Shown: piece after piece, positions 1 through 5,912 of the stretch
Position numbering within the stretch: the first letter of the stretch is position 1
How the letters are laid out: each line of letters starts with the position of its first letter
Source: Nitrospira bacterium HGW-Nitrospira-1
GTDB lineage: Bacteria > Nitrospirota > Thermodesulfovibrionia > Thermodesulfovibrionales > UBA6898
DNA: 6,631 nt
Reading direction: 5' to 3'
NCBI GenBank assembly: GCA_002839535.1
Contig: PGYF01000056.1
Span: forward strand, 1 to 6,631
Program-made: the position numbers and the translations under genes
The notes under the pieces: model-generated
What the model saw: only the letters and a program-made list of their open reading frames with translations
The model's database searches: none
What the model was told of the DNA's origin: nothing

Positions 1-45
1 AAATTAGGAAGCAATTCATTAAAAGGGGCTGATCAGGTAAAATGA
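1..45 (+). CDS. Possible 3' end of an upstream ORF, perhaps a transposase (partial)
   Basis: Frame 1 is open from the window edge and ends at the TGA at 43-45, encoding a 14-residue tail KLGSNSLKGADQVK. Its stop lies only 4 bp before the first of two tandem repeats that look like insertion-sequence terminal repeats, so the tail could be the C-terminus of a transposase or its helper protein. The fragment is too short to assign to a family, and no codon bias can be judged from 14 codons. It may equally be a chance open frame. Confidence 0.25.
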   Translation, partial: KLGSNSLKGADQVK

Positions 46-49
46 AAAC

Positions 50-92
50 CGGACATTTCTAAATTGGTAAAAAGCGGACATTTCTAAATTGG
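50..92. repeat. Two tandem 18-bp repeats, 25-bp period; probable insertion-sequence end
   Basis: CGGACATTTCTAAATTGG occurs identically at 50-67 and 75-92, separated by TAAAAAG. Closely spaced repeated binding sites of this kind are typical of the multiple-repeat ends of IS21-like and related elements, where the transposase binds them. The element would lie to the left, with its body outside the window, and could end near the CA at 98-99. No transposase domain is visible here, so the family is an inference. An alternative is a pair of binding sites for an unrelated regulator. Confidence 0.5.
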
Positions 93-105
93 CGTAACAG
101 CAAGC

Positions 106-122
106 AAGTCAAGGCTTGACTT
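106..122. promoter_or_regulatory. Perfect 17-bp palindrome with a -35-like hexamer, upstream of rnfC
   Basis: AAGTCAAG-G-CTTGACTT is a perfect inverted repeat with 8-bp arms around one central base. Its right half contains TTGACT (116-121), a good sigma-70 -35 match. The only -10-like sequence at a usable distance is the A-rich TAAAAA at 140-145 (18-bp spacer), which is a weak match. A repressor or activator site overlapping the rnf promoter is a reasonable reading. The site is inferred from symmetry and position alone. Confidence 0.35.
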
Positions 123-155
123 ATAAAGTGCGGGCGTGGTAAAAAATAACGGCTT

Positions 156-172
156 TTTTAGGTCTCCTAAAA
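156..172. promoter_or_regulatory. Perfect 17-bp inverted repeat in the rnfC 5' leader
   Basis: TTTTAGG-TCT-CCTAAAA has 7-bp perfect arms and a 3-bp centre. It ends 4 bp before the rnfC Shine-Dalgarno sequence (177-186). It could be a DNA operator or a small RNA hairpin affecting ribosome access. The loop is short and the stem is A/U-rich, so an operator is at least as likely as an RNA element. No U-tract follows it, so it is not an intrinsic terminator. Confidence 0.3.
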
Positions 173-194
173 TCCCAAGGGAGGAAATCTTCAG

Positions 195-1502
195 ATGGCT
201 CTTGCAACATTTAAAGGCGGCATACATCCGCCTGGCAAAAAGACATTGGCAGCAAGCAATCCTATTGTTGAATCAAAACCGCCGAAGATCATCGTTATCC
301 CGCTCAGTCAGCATATTGGCGCACCCTGTAATCCCATTGTTTCCATCGGACAGGAAGTCAAAAAAGGCGAGGTGGTTGGTGAGCCTGCCGGATTCGTTTC
401 ATCGCCTGTTCATGCGTCTGTATCAGGGAAGGTTGTTGCAATTGCCGAGTTCCCAAATGCAATGGGAAGAATGGTCAATTCAGTGGTAATCGAAAATAAT
501 TTTAAGGAAGAATGGGCTGCGCTGAAAGACAATCCTGATTATCTGAGACTCCCGCCGGATGCGCTTAAGGAAAAGGTGAAGGCGGCAGGCATTGTCGGAA
601 TGGGCGGCGCGGCATTCCCGACAGTAGTGAAACTCTCTCCCCCAAAGGAAAAATCGATAGACGCTGTTCTTATCAACGGCGCGGAATGCGAGCCATATCT
701 GACTGCCGACTACCGGTTGATGATTGAAAGGCCAAAGGAAATAATCGAGGGACTCAAGATTCTGATGAAGATCCTCGGCGTACAGAAAGGCTATATCGGC
801 ATAGAAAATAACAAGCCTGATGCAGTGGCAAAGATGAAAGAGGCTGCATCAGGTGAAGCAGGCATAGAGGCGCCGGCCCTGGAGGTGAAATATCCCCAGG
901 GAGCCGAGAAGATGCTCATAAAGGCGATACTCGGCCGCGAAGTGCCGCCCCGTGCCCTGCCGATGGACGTTGGCGTTGTTGTCCAGAATGTCGGCACTGC
1001 CCTGGCCACCTACGAGGCAGCGCGTTTTGGCAAGCCTTTGATTGAAAGGGTAGTTACGGTTACAGGAGAAGGCATAGCAGAGCCGAAAAATCTTATGGTC
1101 AGGATAGGCACAAAGATTTCTGACCTGATAGAAGAATGCGGCGGTTTTAAGGACGGAGTCGGGAAGGTCATCTCAGGCGGACCTATGATGGGCTTTGCGC
1201 TTTCCTCGCTTGATGTTGTTGTTACAAAGGGGACGTCGGGCATTCTTGTCATGCCTGAAGCAGATGTGGTTCATGCAGATGAATTCGGCCCATGCGTACG
1301 GTGCGGCAGGTGTATTGACGCCTGTCCGATGGGGCTTATGCCCTCGATGTTAAGCGTGCTCTCTGAAAAAGGATTTTATGAAGACGCAAAGGAATATAAC
1401 CTCTTCGACTGCTTTGAATGCGGCTCCTGCGCGTATGTGTGTCCTTCAAAGAGGCCAATTGTGCAGTTGATAAGATTGGCTAAATCAATGGTTAAGCCTT
1501 AA
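195..1502 (+). CDS. rnfC: RnfC, NADH-binding Fe-S/FMN subunit of the Rnf complex
   Basis: RnfC is the peripheral cytoplasmic subunit that exchanges electrons with NAD(H). The 435-aa product has the family's usual length in anaerobes, without the long C-terminal repeats of enterobacterial RsxC. Residues 5-15 carry the N-terminal TFKGGIHPPGK signature, and a barrel-sandwich region follows to about 100. The nucleotide/FMN-binding NuoF-like fold spans about 120-270, with GMGGAAFP at 135-142 and NGAECEPYLTADYRLM at 161-176. An SLBB-like segment follows to about 335. Two [4Fe-4S] clusters are ligated by C367/C370/C373/C377 and C406/C409/C412/C416. The start is set by AAGGGAGGAA at 177-186, 8 nt before the ATG. 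It is the first gene of the operon. No key residue is missing. Confidence 0.97.
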   Translation: MALATFKGGIHPPGKKTLAASNPIVESKPPKIIVIPLSQHIGAPCNPIVSIGQEVKKGEVVGEPAGFVSSPVHASVSGKVVAIAEFPNAMGRMVNSVVIENNFKEEWAALKDNPDYLRLPPDALKEKVKAAGIVGMGGAAFPTVVKLSPPKEKSIDAVLINGAECEPYLTADYRLMIERPKEIIEGLKILMKILGVQKGYIGIENNKPDAVAKMKEAASGEAGIEAPALEVKYPQGAEKMLIKAILGREVPPRALPMDVGVVVQNVGTALATYEAARFGKPLIERVVTVTGEGIAEPKNLMVRIGTKISDLIEECGGFKDGVGKVISGGPMMGFALSSLDVVVTKGTSGILVMPEADVVHADEFGPCVRCGRCIDACPMGLMPSMLSVLSEKGFYEDAKEYNLFDCFECGSCAYVCPSKRPIVQLIRLAKSMVKP

Positions 1503-1519
1503 AGACCGTGACACGTAAC

Positions 1520-1589
1520 ACGTAATGAGTGATGGGTTAAAAAAGAATATTCCTTAAACCTGTTACGCATAACGCGTCACGCATTACGT
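1520..1589. repeat. Imperfect inverted repeat between rnfC and rnfD (dispersed-palindrome type)
   Basis: The arms at 1520-1539 and 1570-1589 pair over 17 of 20 positions around a 30-nt loop. Both flanks are built from short CGTAAC/CGTGAC-like units, such as CACGTAACACGTAATG on the left and ACGCGTCACGCATTACG on the right. Repeats of this composition resemble small non-coding palindromes scattered between genes in some anaerobic genomes, but copy number cannot be judged from one window. It occupies nearly all of the 102-bp gap inside the operon and has no U-tract, so full termination is unlikely. As RNA it could form a stem-loop that modulates stability or partial read-through. Confidence 0.6.
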
Positions 1590-1604
1590 TTAGATGGAGG
1601 TTAG

Positions 1605-2645
1605 ATGTCTGTTAAAAAAGAACATGAATTAATAGTATCTGTCAGCCCTCATGTAAGGAGTGAGGAAACAACAAGCCGCATTATGTGGACTGTCAGTCTG
1701 GCGCTTCTGCCGGCAGCCCTTGCAGGCATATATTTCTTTGGCCTCAAGGCGCTGTTTATTACTGCCCTGTGTATTGTCAGCAGTGTAGTTTCCGAACGGT
1801 TTTATCTAAAGATTGTCGGGAAAAAATCTGTTGTCGGCGACGGCAGCGCTTTTCTTACAGGACTTCTCCTTGGGATGAACATGCCTGCGTCGCTCTGGTC
1901 TTTTTCCCCCTTTACAGCGCATGTCCCTGTGATAGCTTCTTTTGTCGCTATAGTAATAACAAAACAGCTTTTTGGAGGCCTTGGGTTTAATGTCTTCAAT
2001 CCTGCGCTTATCGGCAGGGCATTTGCGCTTATATCGTGGCCAAAGGCAATGACCATCTGGAACGAGCCGGCCGCTGCTTTTCTTGCCATGGATGCAAAGA
2101 CAACAGCCACCCCTCTTGGGATATTGAAGGAGGAAGGGGTAACAAGGCTGATTGAAGTCTTTGGCGACAAGATTAATCTGTACACACATCTCCTTACCGG
2201 AAACAGGGCGGGTTCGATCGGCGAGACGTCGGCGGTCGCGATACTCATCGGCGGACTGTTCCTGCTTTACAGAGGGTATATAACCTGGCATATTCCGGTA
2301 TCCTTTTTGGGTACGGCCGCTGTCATCGCATGGGTGTTCGGCGGAAAAGGGGCGCTGTTCACCGGAGACCCGATCGTGCACCTCATCAGCGGCGGTATGA
2401 TGCTTGGCGCATGGTTTATGGCAACTGATTATGTGACCTCTCCTTCTATAAGAAAGGGACAGATCATCTTTGGGATCGGCTGCGGGTTTCTTACCATGCT
2501 AATCAGGTTGAAAGGCGGCTATCCGGAGGGTGTCATGTTTGCGATACTGATTATGAACTGTTTTGCTCCTCTCATCGACCGCGGGGTGAGGTCAAGGGTC
2601 TTCGGGGCTGTAAAACAGGTTAAGGCAAAGGAGAACAGGAAATGA
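1605..2645 (+). CDS. rnfD: RnfD, membrane flavoprotein subunit of the Rnf complex
   Basis: RnfD is the NqrB/RnfD-family integral membrane subunit carrying covalently bound FMN in the electron path across the membrane. The 346-aa product has about nine to ten hydrophobic segments, the first at about 27-45 and the last at about 306-323. FNVFNPALIGRAF (128-140) and TDYVTSP (274-280) are recognisable family blocks. The flavinylation site is the stretch DAKTTATPL (163-171), in which Thr169 is the expected FMN-phosphoester residue. The common form has S-G-A-T where this protein has T-T-A-T. GGAGG at 1596-1600 lies 4 nt before the ATG, a rather short spacer. The stop overlaps the rnfG start by 4 bp (ATGA), indicating translational coupling. 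Confidence 0.96.
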   Translation: MSVKKEHELIVSVSPHVRSEETTSRIMWTVSLALLPAALAGIYFFGLKALFITALCIVSSVVSERFYLKIVGKKSVVGDGSAFLTGLLLGMNMPASLWSFSPFTAHVPVIASFVAIVITKQLFGGLGFNVFNPALIGRAFALISWPKAMTIWNEPAAAFLAMDAKTTATPLGILKEEGVTRLIEVFGDKINLYTHLLTGNRAGSIGETSAVAILIGGLFLLYRGYITWHIPVSFLGTAAVIAWVFGGKGALFTGDPIVHLISGGMMLGAWFMATDYVTSPSIRKGQIIFGIGCGFLTMLIRLKGGYPEGVMFAILIMNCFAPLIDRGVRSRVFGAVKQVKAKENRK

Positions 2646-3235
2646 CAGGTAAGGATATTATCAAGATAACCCTGAACCTTGTTATCATATATGTTATTGG
2701 CGGATTGATCCTTGCCCTGGTATATGCAAAGGCGTCGCCGGTGATATTTAAAAATAACGAGAAGGCGAAACAGCAGGCGCTAAAACAACTCATGCCTGAC
2801 GCCGACGATATCAAGAAGGCAGGCGACTGGGCGCCCCATGAAAAACATGCTGAATACTTTATTGCAAAAAAGAGCGATGAGACAATCGGGTATGTTGTCC
2901 AGTCCTTTGGCAAGGGATATTCAAGCTACATTGATACGCTGATAGCAGTAGACAGGGATTTCAAGGTGCAGAAGATAAATATCCTTCATCATGGCGAAAC
3001 ACCCGGGCTGGGAGACGAGATAGAGGCTGAATCCTTCAAGGGCCAGTTTAAAGACAAGGATTTAGGGCATCTGAAGGTGATGAAAACAGAGACCACGGAA
3101 TATATACAGGCAATCTCCGGGGCAACCATATCCAGCAGGGCGGTGACAGAAGATGCGGTAAAGAACGGGGTGGACTTCCTCATCAAGACAGTAAAAGAAG
3201 GGGGGACGGGAAATGTCACAGGGCGCCACAATTAA
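2642..3235 (+). CDS. rnfG: RnfG, periplasm-facing FMN-binding subunit of the Rnf complex
   Basis: RnfG is anchored by one N-terminal membrane segment (about 9-28) and exposes an FMN_bind domain outside the cytoplasm. Its FMN is attached covalently by the ApbE flavin transferase. The 197-aa sequence has HHGETPGLG at 116-124 and the canonical flavinylation motif SGATISS at 159-165, with Thr162 as the acceptor. AAAGGAG (2627-2633) precedes the ATG by 8 nt inside the end of rnfD, and the ATGA overlap couples the two genes. Its 3' end overlaps rnfE by 23 bp. All expected motif residues are present. No apbE gene is in the window, so maturation depends on one elsewhere. Confidence 0.96.
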   Translation: MTGKDIIKITLNLVIIYVIGGLILALVYAKASPVIFKNNEKAKQQALKQLMPDADDIKKAGDWAPHEKHAEYFIAKKSDETIGYVVQSFGKGYSSYIDTLIAVDRDFKVQKINILHHGETPGLGDEIEAESFKGQFKDKDLGHLKVMKTETTEYIQAISGATISSRAVTEDAVKNGVDFLIKTVKEGGTGNVTGRHN

Positions 3236-3842
3236 TTTAAAGGACCAGATACTCAACGGCATTATTAAGGAAAATACCATATTCAAGCTTGCCCTCAGCC
3301 TTTGTCCTTCCATTGCGGTCACCAATAACCTGAAAAACGGTGTGTTAATGGGGGTTGCGGTCCTGTTTGTGCAGGTGATGGTGAATCTGACCATATCGCT
3401 TCTGAGAAATGTTATCCAGCCGAAAGTCAGACTGCCGATATTCATGCTGGTCATTTCCGGCTGGGTGACGGTTACTGATATGTCCATGGCTGCGCTGGTT
3501 CCGGATGTATACAAACAGATGGGGCTTTATATCCAGTTGATCGTTGCCTTTGCCTCAATTCTGGCGAGGGCCGAAATGTTTGCAAGCAAAAATAAATTTA
3601 TCCCTTCCATGGCAGACGGCATTGGAATGGGAATAGGGTTCCTGTTTGCCCTTACGGTAATAAGTTTCTTCAGGGAGTTGTTGGGGAAAGGTTCATTGTG
3701 GGGCATGCATATTGTGTATACAAAGCCTCTCCTTATATTGATCCTGCCTGCAGGAGGTTTCTTTGCCGTGGGCATATTGATGGCCTTATTCAACTGGATT
3801 GACGCCAGGTATATGAAGAAGACTTCACCCGTATCGCACTAA
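3213..3842 (+). CDS. rnfE: RnfE, membrane core subunit of the Rnf complex (single-cysteine variant)
   Basis: RnfE is an NqrD/RnfE-family integral membrane protein that forms, with RnfA, the inverted pair at the centre of the complex. In characterised relatives the two subunits hold an intramembrane [2Fe-2S] cluster with two cysteines each. The 209-aa product has about six hydrophobic segments. SLCPSIAVT (29-37) holds the first conserved cysteine, C31. The block that usually reads NC..xGRAE is here V-A-F-A-S-I-L-A-R-A-E (111-121), which puts Ala114 where the second cysteine is expected. C31 is the only cysteine in the protein. The Shine-Dalgarno AAGGGGGGA (3198-3206) lies within rnfG, 6 nt before the ATG. 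Assignment is firm from membership, length and operon position. Confidence 0.95.
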   Translation: MSQGATINLKDQILNGIIKENTIFKLALSLCPSIAVTNNLKNGVLMGVAVLFVQVMVNLTISLLRNVIQPKVRLPIFMLVISGWVTVTDMSMAALVPDVYKQMGLYIQLIVAFASILARAEMFASKNKFIPSMADGIGMGIGFLFALTVISFFRELLGKGSLWGMHIVYTKPLLILILPAGGFFAVGILMALFNWIDARYMKKTSPVSH

Positions 3843-3856
3843 AAAGGAGGAACGCG

Positions 3857-4450
3857 ATGAGCAACGAATTTATAAAACTCTTTGAGCTGATTCTGTCGGC
3901 GTCACTCATAAATAACTTTGTCTTTACGAGGTTTCTCGGCCTCTGCATTTTTTTCGGCGTTTCAAAAAAGATGGAGACTGCTGTCGGCATGAGTATCACC
4001 TTCACCGCAGTTATGATGATCAGCGCTGCCATGAGTTGGGTCATCTTTAATTTCATTATGGTACCTCTTGATATCACCTTCCTGAAGATTATCGTCTTCA
4101 TCGGTATTATCGCCGGGCTGGTGCAGGCGTCGGACACGATCATGAGAAAGATAACCCCCGGGCTTTATTACAAGCTGGGCATTTACCTTGCGCTTATTTC
4201 AACGAACTGTATTATCCTTGCCGTGCCGCTGGTAAATGCCGGTGAAAAGTATTCGCTTTTAGAGAGCCTTGCCTTTGCGTTTGGTTCTGGAATCGGGTTT
4301 GCGCTTGCCCTGATAATCATGGCGAGCATCAGGGAAAAACTCGAGCTTGCTGATGTCCCCGCGCCGTTTAAGGGATTACCGATGGCCTTTATTGTTACGG
4401 GCCTGATAGCCCTCGCCTTTACCGGTTTTTCGGGATTGATAACGTTATAA
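3857..4450 (+). CDS. rnfA: RnfA, membrane core subunit of the Rnf complex
   Basis: RnfA is the NqrE/RnfA-family partner of RnfE, a six-helix membrane protein (hydrophobic segments roughly 8-33, 40-62, 74-92, 103-126, 134-156 and 175-196). LINNFVFTRFLGLC (17-30) and ISTNCIILAV (114-123) are family signatures. They carry both expected intramembrane cluster ligands, C30 and C118. The residue after C30 is Ile, where proline is common. The 197-aa length is typical. An excellent Shine-Dalgarno, AAAAAGGAGG at 3841-3850, lies 6 nt before the ATG, only 14 bp after the rnfE stop. RnfA and RnfE are thought to form the path by which electrons cross the membrane between RnfB and the flavin subunits. Confidence 0.96.
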   Translation: MSNEFIKLFELILSASLINNFVFTRFLGLCIFFGVSKKMETAVGMSITFTAVMMISAAMSWVIFNFIMVPLDITFLKIIVFIGIIAGLVQASDTIMRKITPGLYYKLGIYLALISTNCIILAVPLVNAGEKYSLLESLAFAFGSGIGFALALIIMASIREKLELADVPAPFKGLPMAFIVTGLIALAFTGFSGLITL

Positions 4451-4453
4451 AAA

Positions 4454-4487
4454 GATACCCGGTGCATCTTAACATGCATCCTGTATT
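4454..4487 (+). promoter_or_regulatory. Stem-loop in the rnfA-rnfB intergenic mRNA
   Basis: GATACCCGGTGCAT (4454-4467) pairs with ATGCATCCTGTATT (4474-4487) around the loop CTTAAC. This gives seven inner pairs, a 2x2 internal loop and five outer pairs, two of the pairs being G-U. It sits just before the rnfB ribosome binding site (4495-4501), and the following sequence has no U-tract, so it is not an intrinsic terminator. It could protect or process the mRNA between rnfA and rnfB, or modulate rnfB translation. These roles are inferred from the fold alone. Confidence 0.4.
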
Positions 4488-4509
4488 ATGAAATAAAGGA
4501 GTTGGAATA

Positions 4510-5673
4510 ATGGCACATGGCGTAAAAATAAAAAAGATTGGCTTGATCACCATTGCGTTATTGCTTGTTTTCGCCGCTTCACTTTATGCCGGCGTCGGAG
4601 GCGGGGTTGAGGCAAAGGAAAAAGTCGATCTGCCCGGGCTGATAAAGTGGACGCTGATATTTCTTGCAGGTCTTGCGACTGTATTCGGCCTTGGACTTGC
4701 CTTTGCGGCAAAACGTTTTGCCGTACAGATTGATCCGAGGGTGGGAAAAGTCTTGGACGTCCTTGCCCACGCCCATTGCGGCGCCTGCGGTTATGCCGGT
4801 TGCGAGCAGTATGCGGAAGCCGTGGTTAAAAACCCTGATGTTCCGCCCAATCTCTGCACGCCCGCCGGCGCTAAAGGCGCAGAAGCTGTTGCCCTGATTG
4901 CCGGCAAGAAGGCAGAGATAAAAGAGCCTGAGTTTGCAAGGATTATGTGCCAGGGTTCAAACAGCAAGTCAAGGAGGAAGTTCAGATACGAAGGGGTCAT
5001 TGACTGCAGGGCCGCTGTTCTGGCTGGTGGCGGCGACAAATCCTGCGCCTATGGCTGTCTTGGATATGGAACGTGTTCGCGGGCATGTCCTTTCAACGCC
5101 ATAACGATGGGCGACGACGGCCTGCCTGTCGTGGACATCGTCAAATGCACCGGCTGCAGAAAATGCGAGCAGGCATGTCCCAAAAAGGTTATCGAGGTGC
5201 TGCCTGCATCAAAGATGGTGCTTGTGGCATGTCATTCAAAGGACAAAGGCGGTGAAACGAAGAAAAACTGTGATGTCGGCTGTATTGCCTGCGGCATCTG
5301 TGTAAAGGCATGTCCTTTTGATGCGCTTGCAGTCCGGAATAATTTCTCAAAGATTGATATAACCAGGTGCAGGGTCTGCGGGCTTTGTGTAGCAAAATGT
5401 CCTGCAAAGGCTATTGTTGACTACTTACCTTCACGTCCAAAGGCATTTGTCCTTGACAACTGTATTGGCTGTCAGATATGCACCAAGGTATGCCCGGTTG
5501 ACGCCCCGTCAGGCGAGTTGAAAAAATTACATGTTATAGATAAAGAAAGGTGCATAGGCTGCGGCATCTGCACAGCTAAATGTCCTCTACAGGCGATCGA
5601 CGGGACATTTAATGCCCGGGAAGTATTCGCAACTGCTGCTGCAAAAAAACAGAAAAAAACCGAAGCTGCTTAA
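4510..5673 (+). CDS. rnfB: RnfB, multi-cluster ferredoxin-oxidising subunit of the Rnf complex (extended)
   Basis: RnfB takes electrons from reduced ferredoxin and passes them into the membrane core. At 387 aa it is about twice the length of the E. coli protein and longer than most clostridial ones. Residues 10-27 form a signal-like hydrophobic segment ending LYAG, and a second hydrophobic segment lies at about 45-66. A Fes-type domain (C90, C93, C98, C116) follows. Six ferredoxin-like motifs come next: C179/183/189/193, C213/216/219/223, C258/261/264/268 (with an extra C254), C287/290/293/297, C318/321/324/328 and C348/351/354/358. C147, C166 and C241 are additional cysteines. The Ala/Lys-rich tail (376-387) has no motif. 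AAAGGAG (4495-4501) sits 8 nt before the ATG. It is the last gene of the operon. Confidence 0.96.
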   Translation: MAHGVKIKKIGLITIALLLVFAASLYAGVGGGVEAKEKVDLPGLIKWTLIFLAGLATVFGLGLAFAAKRFAVQIDPRVGKVLDVLAHAHCGACGYAGCEQYAEAVVKNPDVPPNLCTPAGAKGAEAVALIAGKKAEIKEPEFARIMCQGSNSKSRRKFRYEGVIDCRAAVLAGGGDKSCAYGCLGYGTCSRACPFNAITMGDDGLPVVDIVKCTGCRKCEQACPKKVIEVLPASKMVLVACHSKDKGGETKKNCDVGCIACGICVKACPFDALAVRNNFSKIDITRCRVCGLCVAKCPAKAIVDYLPSRPKAFVLDNCIGCQICTKVCPVDAPSGELKKLHVIDKERCIGCGICTAKCPLQAIDGTFNAREVFATAAAKKQKKTEAA

Positions 5674-5674
5674 C

Positions 5675-5710
5675 CCGCATAATTCATAAACTATGGCCGG
5701 AATAATGCGG
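5675..5710. other. Stem-loop between convergent genes; possible U-tract-less bidirectional terminator
   Basis: CCGCATAATTC (5675-5685) pairs with GAATAATGCGG (5700-5710) at 10 of 11 positions around a 14-nt loop. It starts 1 bp after the rnfB stop and lies 26 bp from the stop of the - strand small gene. Neither strand has a run of T after the stem, so it is not a classical intrinsic terminator. Because it is symmetric and lies between converging genes, it may act on both transcripts as an end-stabilising hairpin or weak terminator. Confidence 0.4.
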
Positions 5711-5735
5711 AAAGGGGAAATGGGGTAAGTGACTG

Positions 5736-5885
5736 CTACTCTTTTTCTTCAATTATCTTTGGTTCGTCTTTCTCGTCTGTTGTTGCGTCCTTTTTTAGAC
5801 GCCGCTGTCTCTTTTCTTCCTGTTTTTTTTGTCGCGATACTTCCTTTTTTCTCTTCTCGCTCTTATATGCTCCAGCTCTTGCCAA
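5736..5885 (-). CDS. Small Lys/Arg/Glu-rich conserved-type protein, 49 aa, TTG start
   Basis: Reading leftward from TTG at 5885-5883 to TAG at 5738-5736 gives 49 codons. The product starts MARAGAYKSEKRKKE, continues with a highly basic KKQEEKRQRRLKK stretch (20-32) and ends in an acidic tail (37-49). The charged composition predicts a helical, possibly coiled, soluble peptide with no membrane segment or cysteine. A G-A-Y-K-S-E-K-R-K-K-E opening matches my memory of small uncharacterised proteins in Geobacter- and Nitrospirota-like genomes, which is recollection and not a search. GGAGG lies 4 nt before the TTG. It follows the 129-aa gene by 27 bp on the same strand and is probably cotranscribed. 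Function is unknown; nucleic-acid or ribosome binding is a guess from charge. Confidence 0.72.
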   Translation of the reverse strand: MARAGAYKSEKRKKEVSRQKKQEEKRQRRLKKDATTDEKDEPKIIEEKE

Positions 5886-5889
5886 AGGT

Positions 5890-5898
5890 CCTCCTCTT
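5890..5898 (-). promoter_or_regulatory. Ribosome binding site supporting the TTG start of the 49-aa gene
   Basis: On the - strand AAGAGGAGG runs from 5898 to 5890, giving a strong GGAGG core 4 nt before TTG at 5885. No ATG or GTG in this frame lies at a usable distance, so this site decides the start. It also lies within the short gap after the stop of the upstream 129-aa gene, as expected for an independently initiated second cistron. Confidence 0.6.
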
Positions 5899-5912
5899 AG
5901 TCAAATTCTTCT

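Noticed and set aside
136..489. A 117-codon + strand frame overlapping the start of rnfC
   Set aside because: It lies mostly within rnfC in another frame, starts at a GTG with no ribosome binding site, and its product has no recognisable features. rnfC has full-length homology and a strong Shine-Dalgarno site.
195..5673. Reading the operon as Nqr (Na+-translocating NADH:quinone reductase)
   Set aside because: There is no NqrF- or NqrA-type gene. A multi-cluster RnfB and an Fe-S-bearing RnfC with CxxCxxCxxxCP motifs identify it as Rnf.
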